A stretch of DNA of 64,000 nucleotides from Bradyrhizobium sp. BTAi1 (GCF_000015165.1 NC_009485.1:6033501-6097500); one strand, 5' to 3'; positions 8,666-16,807 are shown, numbered from the stretch's first letter. Notes: a model not told the origin generated them from the sequence alone. Program-made: numbers and translations.

Positions 8666-8839
8666 TACTACGGATTCCGCAAATGCGCGCGTTACATCGA
8701 TCCGAACGCGTTAACCGTGGAAGGCCAGGCGCTGCTCCGAGACGCAAGCCGGACTGAAACCCTTTTTCTGCTCTGGACGTTCGATGGCCTGTTCTTCGTG
8801 GTCGTTCCCCTGGCAGGGCTTTGGTCTCAGAGTCATTGA
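8522..8839 (+). pseudogene. Inverted membrane-protein fragment, no start codon
   Basis: A plus-strand frame, open from 8486 and ending at TGA 8837-8839, has no ATG, GTG or TTG start before a GTG near 8717, so a start-based search misses it. It encodes a hydrophobic helix (VVCIWLLGILVLAS), a ~50-residue loop with YYGFRKCARYIDPNAL and a second helix (LFLLWTFDGLFFVVVPLAG). Topology and spacing match the membrane protein at 7729-8103 on the other strand. It is head-to-head with the effector tail at 8423-8520. Most likely it is an inverted, decapitated immunity-type gene. The overlap with the minus-frame linker at 8520-8590 means the exact junction is uncertain. Confidence 0.45.
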
Positions 8840-8933
8840 TTGCGCGACGACAACGCGTTCTCGGCAAGATCCGCAAAATTCCCTCGCTGTTCATACGGCG
8901 ATCTGGGGCAGTGTGACAGTTTAGTTCACCTCT

Positions 8934-8959
8934 CTCCATCGCGTCTCGCTCATATTGCC
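8934..8959. repeat. 26-bp degenerate direct repeat, copy B
   Basis: This is the partner of 8181-8206 (3 mismatches). It lies just beyond the stop of the portal N-terminal half, at the junction between phage sequence and cassette DNA. Confidence 0.55.
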
Positions 8960-8998
8960 ATGCTGCCCGCTCAATTGCGAATTGCATGGCAGTCGGCA

Positions 8999-9589
8999 TC
9001 ACTCGCGAACGCGCCCAGCCCCCGGCGGTATGGTTCTCGGGTCGGCAACCGTCCCCCGCATCGTATGCGCCACGATCCGGATGCCTCCCTCAGACTCCAT
9101 GACCGACTGCGCGAGAAGCGCGAACTGTTCCTCGGTGAGGTCATAGTAGGTCTCGCGGCTCTCCTCCTCGCGTTCTTCCCACCACACCTTGACGACACCG
9201 ACCTTCGAGAGGAGCGCATCCTTGATGAAGGAATACAGGATCATGAAGCCAGGATTCTGCTGCATGAAGACGTGGTTGACATAGTCGGTCTCCTGCGCCG
9301 CAGCGGCCTCATCCTCGGGGCCGACCGGCTCGAACCGCACGACCTCGTCGGAGCCCGCGAAAATGTCCATCAAATGCGGCATCAGGCCCTCCACCGTGTC
9401 GGCGACATCGGTCGAGACGGCGCGCGAGCGCCCTTCCTGCGCGGGCATGTCCTTCTTCATGTTACCGAGATAGTAGTCCATGGCGTCGGCGCGTTCTTCC
9501 GCCAAGCGCGCGGCCGAGATGGCGGCCAGCGCGTCGGCCTTCTCGGTTGCGAGCATCGTCTTGAGGTCGGAGTTGGACATTTTCGGCAT
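8999..9589 (-). pseudogene. Phage portal protein, N-terminal half (gene interrupted)
   Basis: This 196-residue frame is the N-terminal part of a portal protein: start MPKMSNSDLKTMLATEKAD, then ERADAMDYYLGNM, PHLMDIFAGSDEVVRF, YVNHVFMQQNPGF and SKVGVVKVWW, as in related prophage portals. It stops at 8999-9001 after GAGRVRE, where the native protein would continue through a linker into the part encoded at 5019-6689. Together the halves give about 750 residues, roughly a full portal. The first ~90-150 bp also occur as degenerate copies at 11450-11601 and 14046-14132. Confidence 0.78.
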
Positions 9590-9718
9590 GATCAGAACCG
9601 TATCGTTGGCAAGATGGAAGCGATGAGATGGGCCGACTGGTGCCGGCCCTGAGGAACGGCATCAGCGGGCGGGCGCAAGACATAATCGGCGCGAGGCCTG
9701 CTCGCAGCCGCGCCGCGA

Positions 9719-10858
9719 TCAGCGCGCCGAGCCCCAAGGCGAGCGCCGACGCGGAGTCCCGGCACGATCCTCCAAGCCCGCCGCGGCGTCTCCAAACGCC
9801 GGATCCTGCAAAAGAAAATCTGGCATTGCATTCCCGGAGAATACACCAACCGAACCTGCAGACCTCGGCAGCGGCAAGACAGGCTGATCCGGCGCAGTCC
9901 CGGGCGGTCCGCCGATTGCCGTGGGCGGCAGCTGATCAGCACGGCGGGAGCGCAGGATGCGGATGGGAGACCCGACCGGATCGGGGCCGCCTCCACTCGC
10001 GGCGGGGTCGACCAGCTTCAGCGGCTCTTGAGCGCCTCGGGGAAACAAGAGGGACAGCGACGGCGACCCTGGCTGAAACGGCGGAGCGCCAGCCGCCTCC
10101 GCATTCCTGCGTCGCGCGAGCTCACGCAGGAGCGGTGACTGCGACAGCTCGGCGGCTCCGATCGCAGGAGACGGTTGGCCAACGGACTCGTTGTTGCGCG
10201 GCCCCACCTGTCCGACCTTTGCGAGATCGTCGGCCACATCGGGCGCAGACCATTCGTCTTTCTCCCAAGCCCTATCTTCGAACGCACGTTTCGCATAGTA
10301 AGGCGTCGACTTGATCTGCTTGTTCACGTAAGTTCGATCGTGCGACAGACCGTTGTAGAGCGAGTAGATGTTTTCGACGCTGGGATCATCTAACCGCTTT
10401 GCGATTCCCGCCAGCAGCTTCGCGGTCAGCTCGATATTGTCTCGCGGGTTGTGAACGTCAGATCCGGGGATGAGCTTCTGCCAACTGGCATCGATGTTGC
10501 CAGGCAGGATCGTCCGAGCAATCACGTCGTGGTCGAGTCGAAACAGCGATCTCACCGCCCGGCCCACAGCCTCCCCCGGATAACCGTATTCGCCACCTCT
10601 CGTGACCTCCGTGTAGATCACGGCTCGCACGAGATCAGGGTTCACTCCATAGCGCCTGGCGGCCTCCTCGATCAGCGCATTGTTCGTCCTGACTTGCTCA
10701 GCACCCCACTGGTGGTGCTGCAAAAGCGTATTGACGGCAGGTCGCTGATCCTTGGGAATGTCGGAGAACTTCTGGCTTTCAAATTCGAACCTGGTATCCG
10801 GCGTGTCTTCCAGAAGCGCCCGCTTTCTATCTTCCGCAGTTCGCAAATAGGTTGGCAT
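9719..10858 (-). CDS. Lysozyme-like (SLT-type) effector candidate with RILRSRR linker
   Basis: The 379-residue protein starts at ATG 10858 (AGGGGA upstream). Residues ~60-200 look like a transglycosylase/lysozyme-like domain: EEAARRYGVNPDLVRAVIYTE, whose Glu is in the expected catalytic position of SLT folds, and later YSLYNGLSHDRTYVNKQI. Such enzymes cut glycan strands of peptidoglycan. There is no signal peptide. The C-terminal ~170 residues are Pro/Gly-rich with the motif SPIRILRSRR and a tail MPDFLLQDPAFG..GLEDRAG, both related to the M23 protein at 11746-12738. A four-helix membrane protein ends 10 bp upstream. Either a contact- or phage-delivered cell-wall toxin or a diversified phage lysin. 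Confidence 0.72.
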   Translation of the reverse strand: MPTYLRTAEDRKRALLEDTPDTRFEFESQKFSDIPKDQRPAVNTLLQHHQWGAEQVRTNNALIEEAARRYGVNPDLVRAVIYTEVTRGGEYGYPGEAVGRAVRSLFRLDHDVIARTILPGNIDASWQKLIPGSDVHNPRDNIELTAKLLAGIAKRLDDPSVENIYSLYNGLSHDRTYVNKQIKSTPYYAKRAFEDRAWEKDEWSAPDVADDLAKVGQVGPRNNESVGQPSPAIGAAELSQSPLLRELARRRNAEAAGAPPFQPGSPSLSLLFPRGAQEPLKLVDPAASGGGPDPVGSPIRILRSRRADQLPPTAIGGPPGTAPDQPVLPLPRSAGSVGVFSGNAMPDFLLQDPAFGDAAAGLEDRAGTPRRRSPWGSAR

Positions 10859-10867
10859 TCAATTCCC

Positions 10868-11329
10868 CTAGGAACGTCCGGGCAGGACCTTGGTAAAATA
10901 GCTCGAAACGAGAAGAATGGCGTATAATGCTGCGGCTACAGCACCGATCTGAATCAGATGAGACACGAGAAGGCTGTCCATATTCTTTCTATGAATAAGG
11001 GCCAGGAACTGCAGCCATCCGCACGTGTCGCAGTAGTAGTAGGTGCCGTACCAGTAGGTCTCCAGCCCCACATAGAGGTGGATAGGCGGTGCAAGCGCCG
11101 CTGGAGCGAAGATCACAAACCATTTGTTCAGACCAGCCGTCAGCTTCACCCCAAACGCTCCCGCAACTCTCGCCAGGGCCGGCAGAAGGGTTGCAACCAA
11201 GCACCCCGTTGCGATGACGGCCAGCGCGAGTTGCAGAAGACTCGAAACAACAAAAAACTGAAGCGGAAACCAAGCGATGAGGATGAGCGCGACGGAGCCA
11301 TATTTTAGAAGCTTGAACAGCAGCTGCAT
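10868..11329 (-). CDS. Four-helix membrane protein, candidate immunity partner
   Basis: A start at ATG 11329 (MQLLFKLLKYGSVALIL) is preferred; a GTG at 11341 is four codons earlier. The ~153-residue product has about four hydrophobic helices (residues ~8-25, 28-50, 70-90, 118-140) and a loop with YYYCDTCGW, probably periplasmic. No family was recognised. The lysozyme-like gene starts 10 bp downstream, so the two are translated from one message. An inner-membrane protein facing the periplasm next to a cell-wall hydrolase fits an immunity function; a holin role is an alternative given the phage setting, but it is larger than most holins. Confidence 0.6.
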   Translation of the reverse strand: MQLLFKLLKYGSVALILIAWFPLQFFVVSSLLQLALAVIATGCLVATLLPALARVAGAFGVKLTAGLNKWFVIFAPAALAPPIHLYVGLETYWYGTYYYCDTCGWLQFLALIHRKNMDSLLVSHLIQIGAVAAALYAILLVSSYFTKVLPGRS

Positions 11330-11449
11330 GTCGGCCTTCACGAAGTCCGGATTGAGCGGGCATCAAGAGTGAACAAGGAGCAACGACAATCCGCAGCTGT
11401 CAATGGCAACAGCAAAGGCGCCACACGCAAGCCGTGTCCGTTCAAATAT

Positions 11450-11601
11450 TTTCCATCTTTCATCAGGTATTGAGCGACGTCACCGCCACCATGGCGTCGG
11501 CACGCTCTTCGCGTCAGCCGCACCGCCGAGGTGGTGGCAAGCGCGTCAGCCACCCCGGCTGCGAGCATCGTCTTGAAGGCCGGCGTTCGACTTTTCGGCA
11601 T
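11450..11601 (-). pseudogene. Degenerate copy of the portal gene 5' end (copy 2)
   Basis: The minus strand encodes MPKSRTPAFKTMLAAGVADALA, matching the true portal start MPKMSNSDLKTMLATEKADALA. Plus-strand DNA at 11535-11620 aligns with 9520-9606, including the shared upstream TTCGGCATGATCAGA. Homology continues out of frame to about 11450 (the ERADAM region). The copy lies between the M23 cassette and the lysozyme cassette. The rest of 11342-11745 holds no supported gene. Confidence 0.72.
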
Positions 11602-11745
11602 GATCAGAGCCGTGTCCTTGGCACGCTGCGTTGGCTGTGAGACTCCGATGGAAACCGGCAGCGGCGCGCGTCTCGCGTGAATACTCCGCGACGCAGGCTG
11701 GCCTGTTGCTCATGGGCCGTCAGAACATTGAACGAGGCAGCCGCA

Positions 11746-12738
11746 TCATTTGCCCCAGTTGGGCGGCTTGCGCCGAAGGGCCGCCCAGTCTTCAAAGCCA
11801 GGCATGCTCCCGCCCGCATCCGGCGGCGCAAATGGATAGTCGGGTGCAGGTGGTCCAGCAACGATGCCCAGGGGGCGCCCCGATCGCGGTGGCGGAACGA
11901 ACCGTCGGTCGGGAGTGATCGGAGCACTCGCTCTGCCCTCGGACGTCCATCCGCCAAAGCGATCGGCAAAGGATGGAACGTCATCGGGCCACGCCAACGC
12001 ATTCGGCATGGTTGCCGGCGCATTGACCTCTCGGTCAATTGCGCGACGCGAACGCAGAATGCGCACCGGGCTGGTCGGTGGGGACGACGATGCCGACGCG
12101 TCGGCGTTCGATCGAAAGGTCTCGGCCGGTTGCGCGCCATAGCGAGGTCCGACATCAGGAACGTTGCCGAAGGCGTTGTCGACGGTCGTGTCATGCTGAC
12201 GCTCATACCGACGCTGCTGCTCCAGGTAGGGAGCCTGATAGGGATCTGGATCGATGGGGCCTTGTGCAGTCCAGTAGTCGACAGGATTGACCGTTCGTCC
12301 GTGACGATCCTTGATCTGGTAGTGCAGATGGAAGTCCCCGCTTTCGACTCCAGGCGTCTTCACACCGGTGTTTCCCATCGTCCCGACCAGTTCGCCGGCC
12401 ATGACTGAATCGCCAACGCGCACGTGCTGGGAATGCGTATGAAGAAGCTGATGCGAGAGGCCATCCTTGTCCTGGATGGCAATCGTTCCGTAGCCTCCCC
12501 CTCCTCCTGCCATGGTGACGACGCCCGTCACGGGTGACCGAAGTCCGGGATAGCTTCTGTTCAACCGCAGCGTCTGGCCGCCCTCGTAGTTGGCGTCTGC
12601 TCCCTGGTGATCCTGCCACTTGCCCCAGCTCTCTCGCCACCTCAGCCCAGGAGGGCTCGTCATGTCGGAGTAATGAGTGACGTTCGATCCGTCCGTGACC
12701 GGCTGAAGCATGCGCCGCACGGCTTGTTTCCATGACAT
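11746..12738 (-). CDS. M23-family endopeptidase effector candidate with RILRSRR and RFGGWT motifs
   Basis: The 330-residue protein starts at ATG 12738 with AAGGAAG about 10 bp upstream. Residues ~40-155 form an M23 domain: DHQGADAN near residue 43 (HxxxD), a Gly-rich strand (MAGGGGGYGTI), LLHTHSQH, and FHLHYQI near residue 136 (HxH). No signal peptide is present. The C-terminal half is a disordered-looking linker with SPVRILRSRR, ADRFGGWTSEG, and a tail with PDAGGSMPGFEDWA. RILRSRR and the tail recur in the lysozyme-like protein at 9719-10858, and RFGGWT in the protein at 15482-16345. The M23 domain differs clearly from the one at 2407-3393, so the two are not recent duplicates. Its likely partner is the exported protein at 13253-13837. 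Confidence 0.82.
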   Translation of the reverse strand: MSWKQAVRRMLQPVTDGSNVTHYSDMTSPPGLRWRESWGKWQDHQGADANYEGGQTLRLNRSYPGLRSPVTGVVTMAGGGGGYGTIAIQDKDGLSHQLLHTHSQHVRVGDSVMAGELVGTMGNTGVKTPGVESGDFHLHYQIKDRHGRTVNPVDYWTAQGPIDPDPYQAPYLEQQRRYERQHDTTVDNAFGNVPDVGPRYGAQPAETFRSNADASASSSPPTSPVRILRSRRAIDREVNAPATMPNALAWPDDVPSFADRFGGWTSEGRASAPITPDRRFVPPPRSGRPLGIVAGPPAPDYPFAPPDAGGSMPGFEDWAALRRKPPNWGK

Positions 12739-13252
12739 CCCTGCTTCCTTTCATGATATTGCGCCCCGCCGCGCGGAAGGCGCCGAAGCGACCCGCGAAC
12801 GCCGCCACGGCATCGTGGCTGGAGAACCCAGCCGGACGCCGTGCAGAAAGCGATCGGCGGGATTCAAGGCGCGATTGTTCGGCGTCCGTTGCGCGCAGAC
12901 ACAGCGCGTCGTGGGTTAACAAGACATTCGCTCATGAGACCGGCTCAGGACGCGGCGCATCCTCCCGGTCGATGCGGTCCAGACGGCGAGCCCATGCCGT
13001 GCCGAGGCTGAAGCCCAACACGGAGAGCGACGAGCCGGGCTCAGCCCCTGAGCCCGGCTCAGCTTTGGTCGAACGATGACAGACCCGATCGGCAGCAATG
13101 CCATTGGATGGCGGGATTCAGTCAGCACACCACGATGTCACGCGTTGGCGAGTGGCCACGACTGAGCCATGGCCGAGCCGGCGACTCTGCGTCGGGTGAC
13201 GAGTCCATGCCGGCGGCACGGGACCACCGGCAGGAACAGCGCCACGTCGAGG
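12739..13252. other. Intergenic stretch with a perfect hairpin
   Basis: About 510 bp without a supported gene; frames on both strands are Arg/Ser-rich and lack start signals. It contains the inverted repeat at 13032-13060. It separates the exported protein from the M23 gene. Confidence 0.45.
13032..13060. terminator. Perfect 13-bp inverted repeat, possible terminator or REP-like element
   Basis: GAGCCGGGCTCAG, a CCC loop and CTGAGCCCGGCTC pair perfectly. No T-run follows on either strand, so it may be a REP-like hairpin rather than a simple intrinsic terminator. It lies downstream of the exported gene at 13253-13837. Confidence 0.5.
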
Positions 13253-13837
13253 TCACCTCTGGAACTTGCTTGACACCAGAGGCGCGTAGTTCTTGTGAAC
13301 GAGATCGATGTTGGACCTGAACTTGATCGCAGGAAGGGTGCATTGGCGCTGTGCCTCCAGCGAGTCGATCTCGTCAGTTTTCTCCTTTGCAGACATGCGA
13401 CGATCTGCCTTCGTGCGAGCGACGCGGACTCTGATCAATTGCTCTCGACCGACATATCGCTTGGTCACCCGGTCATACCCCGAAAACACCTGGATGACGT
13501 TGGCACGTATCGTCTTGAACTCGAGATATCCGCTCAGGCCGTGCTTCCTGGCGACCGCATCCAATTTGGCCATCGTCTCAGGACCTATCTCGTAGAAGCC
13601 TCCGTGACTGTTCTCTCGGACTTGGTCGATCTCATCGGCCGCGGCCAGGAGCCCGCTAATCTGGCTCTCCGTGAGCTTGATCTGGTCGAACGCCATGCAC
13701 GGACCCATGGATCCCGCAGGCCGCTTCACAACCTTGTCTGGCGTGTCGTCGACCTGAGACTGATCAGCGAAAGCCACATTCAGAGTCAAAACGCTGAACG
13801 CCAGTGCAGCCACGGCTGCTCGCAAGTATGGGATCAT
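13253..13837 (-). CDS. Exported protein, candidate immunity partner
   Basis: The 194-residue product has a clean signal peptide (MIPYLRAAVAALAFSVLTL, cleavage after AFA). The mature ~170 residues are charged and mostly helical, with two cysteines far apart (GPCMAFD and QRQCTLP) that could form a disulfide in the periplasm. No family was recognised. It is the only gene between terL and the M23 effector candidate at 11746-12738, with a 514-bp gap. By analogy to the other pairs it may protect against that peptidase; this is inference from order and export signal only. Confidence 0.6.
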   Translation of the reverse strand: MIPYLRAAVAALAFSVLTLNVAFADQSQVDDTPDKVVKRPAGSMGPCMAFDQIKLTESQISGLLAAADEIDQVRENSHGGFYEIGPETMAKLDAVARKHGLSGYLEFKTIRANVIQVFSGYDRVTKRYVGREQLIRVRVARTKADRRMSAKEKTDEIDSLEAQRQCTLPAIKFRSNIDLVHKNYAPLVSSKFQR

Positions 13838-13979
13838 GAGCCTTCGATCCGGTCATCTGGTCCAACAAACCCGCAAAATTGTACATGGTTTGTTCCATCA
13901 CGCACAATCGCTTTCTGGTTGTAAATCTGCAAAATCAGGCGCGGCGCCGCACGACAGTTGAACGCAACAGGTCAACGTC

Positions 13980-14132
13980 ACCCGGCCTCGCTCGTCTCAG
14001 CATTGAACCACAGCTACGAGACGTGCCTTCGGAGCGCCGCAACTCGGAGACCGCGTCGGCCTTCTCGGCTGTGAGCATGGCCTTGAGATCGGAGTTCGGC
14101 AATTTGAACCGCACGAGGCCGTTAGCCATCAA
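13980..14132 (-). pseudogene. Portal 5' copy (copy 1) fused to an internal terL fragment
   Basis: From 14132 to about 14046 the minus strand encodes MANGLVRFKLPNSDLKAMLTAEKADAV, a version of the portal N-terminus (SDLKxMLxxEKADA shared). At about 14045 it passes into DNA that aligns with the terL interior at 14385-14445 (CGCTCCGAAGG, then TGTGGTTCAATGC), roughly 40 of 50 bases by eye. The chimera sits just downstream of terL, where the portal gene would normally begin. It is a recombination scar at the cassette boundary. Confidence 0.68.
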
Positions 14133-14191
14133 TCACTGCGGCGACACAGAGACGAATTCAGAGCGGTGCCAGGCTTCCCGTCCGGCCGATG

Positions 14192-15478
14192 TCACCGCCA
14201 TCCTGCTTCCCGGTATCGGATGGGCCGATTGAAGCTCGCGGCTCGCCCGGGTGCCTCGTAGCAGACCGCCATCAGGCCGAGCGCGTCGGCGGCGTGCGAC
14301 GACCAATCGTGCTCGGGGCCGAGCCCGACATTGCGCGTCTCGTCCTTGCGCTCGTGATAGAAGCCGAGCGCCTCGCGTCCGGACTCGGTGGTCTCGGCAT
14401 TGAACCACAACTGCGGGCCGAGCCTTCGGAGCGCCTCGACGCGCATCATCGCCGCCCCCCTGCCCTGGTTTTTGACCGGCGGTTCCACGGCAAAGCCGGC
14501 CTCGCGCAGATGATCGGCGTAGCGCTTGCCGGTCACGGCGTTGGTCGCGAGGCCGTCATGCGGAAGGTAGAGAATGGCGTTCTGATAGCCGCGCGCGCGC
14601 AGCCAGTTGACGTGGAAGGCCAGCACCTGCCCGACCGCCTCATAATAGTCGAGCACGCGCACTTCGTTACCGACCCATTGCACGATCCAGATCGTGAAGG
14701 CGTCGGCACTGGCGCCCGCGCCGCCGATATCGATGAAGGCGCGCAACGGCAGCAGCGGATCGGCCGCGACCTTGCCGATCCGCCCCTCCCGTCTTGCCTG
14801 CGCCAGCAAATCGGCAAAATAGGCTCCTTCGAACGCACGCACGTAGTCGCCCTCCCAGATGTGCTCGTAGCGGTCGGGATAGAGCGCAAGGTCGAGCCGG
14901 CGCTCTTCGTCCAGCACCGCCGGAAGCCACGGGTTGTCGCGCCAATTCGCCTTGACCACGACCGCCCCGTCGGGCTTGCGGCTGCGCAGGAAATCGTCGA
15001 CGGCATCCGACTTGCGGCGCGGATTCCAGCTCGCCCACAATTCGGAGCGTGGCGCGCGGATCGTTGGCCGCAGCAGCGACAGCGAGCGCACGCTCAGGGT
15101 CTGCGCCTCGTCGATCCAGGCGATGCGAAAACCCTCCAGCGACTTGATCGATTCCGCCGTGTGATCCTGCATGCCGCGGAAGATGATGAGTCCGTCGCCG
15201 GGCGTCGCGATGCGATCGCTGAACGGACGGAAGCCCTGGCCAAGGCCGAGCGCCGCGATCTTACCCTCGATCAGCCGCTTGGACGATTGCGCCAGGGTGC
15301 GCTGGGCTTCACGAATGCAGACCGCGAGCGTACCGCGCTCGGCCTGGCAGGTTTCGACCAATAGCTCGCCAAAGAAGTGCGACTTCCCCGAGCCGCGGCC
15401 GCCGAACGCGCCCTTGTAGCGCGCCGGCGCCAGCAGCGGCTCGAACACTTTCGCGGTGGGGATCTTGAGGGTGGACAA
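14192..15478 (-). CDS. terL: Phage terminase large subunit
   Basis: The 428-residue protein is the ATPase/nuclease motor that packages phage DNA. Walker A is GGRGSGKS (residues 26-33), Walker B is RIAWIDEA (about 118-125), and an acidic nuclease-like block starts at FIDIGGAG. Length is usual for phage TerL. The start is TTG at 15478 with AGGAGC about 10 bp upstream, lying at the very end of the preceding effector gene; the original start may have been replaced when that gene was inserted. The reading frame looks intact. Part of the gene (14385-14445) is duplicated in degenerate form at 13980-14045. Confidence 0.88.
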   Translation of the reverse strand: MSTLKIPTAKVFEPLLAPARYKGAFGGRGSGKSHFFGELLVETCQAERGTLAVCIREAQRTLAQSSKRLIEGKIAALGLGQGFRPFSDRIATPGDGLIIFRGMQDHTAESIKSLEGFRIAWIDEAQTLSVRSLSLLRPTIRAPRSELWASWNPRRKSDAVDDFLRSRKPDGAVVVKANWRDNPWLPAVLDEERRLDLALYPDRYEHIWEGDYVRAFEGAYFADLLAQARREGRIGKVAADPLLPLRAFIDIGGAGASADAFTIWIVQWVGNEVRVLDYYEAVGQVLAFHVNWLRARGYQNAILYLPHDGLATNAVTGKRYADHLREAGFAVEPPVKNQGRGAAMMRVEALRRLGPQLWFNAETTESGREALGFYHERKDETRNVGLGPEHDWSSHAADALGLMAVCYEAPGRAASFNRPIRYREAGWR

Positions 15479-15481
15479 TGA

Positions 15482-16345
15482 TCAGCTGCTCCTGCCAGCC
15501 GGCTGCGCGGTCGACGGGACCGACAGGAACGGCACGGACGGAGCCCCAGCGTCGAATACGGATTGATCCGTCGGAGTCGCCTGCCGCGACCGAAGACGAC
15601 GTAAGGGCCGCCCCTTTTCTTGGTTGGTGACGCCCGACTCGACCTGCCATCGCAGGGTAGCTCCGGCGTTTGGATTGGTCCAGCCTCCAAACCGCTCATC
15701 AAAGGGTGCGGCGGGGACGGACTGCTCGCCGCTGTTTGATCCACCGGGAAGACGTCCCAATCGCTCGGAGGGAGCGTCTGCCCCGCCGCCGACATCGGCG
15801 TAGTCCCTCTGAATCCCACGGAGGGCATCAGGGACAGGCAATCCCGTTCGCGCCAATCGCCGCGCTTTTGGATCCTTCGCCAGCGTGTCGGCTCTGTCGG
15901 ACAGATACTCATAATTGGCTGGCGGTATCGGATAGAGGTGCTTTCCAAGACCTGCAGCTTCGGTGATCCGATTCACGATCGACGTGCAGATGCCGGAGTC
16001 CTGCGAAAAACGGGCAAGATCCCAGCCGTTGTAAAAAAGAGGCTCGGCACTGAGCTTCGCGCTCTCCCCACGGGCGAGATCCGCCTGTTGTTCGGTGATC
16101 GGAGCCGTGAACGTTGCGTATTGGCCTGCATCCGCAACGCTGGAAAAGTCGTTCGGTGGCGCCTTCCCATTCAGCATCGAATGAGCGTCGAATTTTCCCT
16201 CGTCCGAAATCGAGCCATGCTGCTCCGTACCGAAGCCCGCATACACCTGCCCGGTCGGATCATTGACGACGAGGGCGGCGTGCCCCAGCAGGCCGGGATT
16301 GATCTGAAATGTGAGCGAGTGTGGAGCGGCCATCATCGGTTCCAT
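15482..16345 (-). CDS. Possible Cys/His hydrolase effector candidate with RFGGWT motif
   Basis: The start is uncertain: ATG 16345 (MEPMMAAPHSLTF) is chosen, while a TTG-started frame reaches 16459; neither has a strong binding site. The first ~140 residues contain GHAALVVND with a conserved-looking His and, further on, SQDSGICTSIVNRI with a Cys at the start of a helix. This could be a permuted papain/NlpC-P60-type fold, but the family was not recognised. The C-terminal part is a polar linker with DERFGGWTNPNAG and RPLRRLRSRQ, matching motifs of the M23 and lysozyme-like proteins. It lies between the terS-like gene and terL and stops 4 bp before the terL start. No signal peptide. Confidence 0.58.
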   Translation of the reverse strand: MEPMMAAPHSLTFQINPGLLGHAALVVNDPTGQVYAGFGTEQHGSISDEGKFDAHSMLNGKAPPNDFSSVADAGQYATFTAPITEQQADLARGESAKLSAEPLFYNGWDLARFSQDSGICTSIVNRITEAAGLGKHLYPIPPANYEYLSDRADTLAKDPKARRLARTGLPVPDALRGIQRDYADVGGGADAPSERLGRLPGGSNSGEQSVPAAPFDERFGGWTNPNAGATLRWQVESGVTNQEKGRPLRRLRSRQATPTDQSVFDAGAPSVPFLSVPSTAQPAGRSS

Positions 16346-16550
16346 GTGTGTTGAGAGAGATTGTTGGATGAACGCTGCCAGCTCACCGATCGCAGTGGAC
16401 GCGACCTGGCGGCGCCACTCTCCATGCGAACGATGCCGGCGGCTCCGCTTCGAACTCAACTGCGACTGCGCAAGGTGGGAACGGGCGCCTCGTCACACGC
16501 GCCGCTATGTGGACCGGCGTTCGCCGCCACAATGGCGTCGCGTCGTGCGA

Positions 16551-16772
16551 CTAATCCCGATGGAGTCGTTTGATCAAACGGGCTGCGGCCGGACTGCATA
16601 GGACGGCGAGCAGGAAGACACAGACAGCGATTCGTGGCACCACAGAGTGAGCGGCTCGTTTCTGTCCAAGCCGCACTGCTGCGACCATGTGACCTGCCCG
16701 CATCTCGACCGCACGATTGACCGAGGAACGCGCGTCGACGCGCTCCGTCCCGAGAACAAAAAGAACAAACAA
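16551..16772 (-). CDS. Possible small membrane protein upstream of effector
   Basis: A 73-residue frame (TTG start) has a C-terminal hydrophobic helix (IAVCVFLLAVLCSPAAA) followed by a basic end and a weaker hydrophobic N-terminus. It lies just upstream of the effector candidate at 15482-16345, as the membrane proteins do in other cassettes. No clear ribosome binding site and two competing frames make this tentative. Confidence 0.3.
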   Translation of the reverse strand: MFVLFVLGTERVDARSSVNRAVEMRAGHMVAAVRLGQKRAAHSVVPRIAVCVFLLAVLCSPAAARLIKRLHRD

Positions 16773-16807
16773 CCAAGTCCGTCAACGGCGACTGAGCGAA
16801 GACGCTG

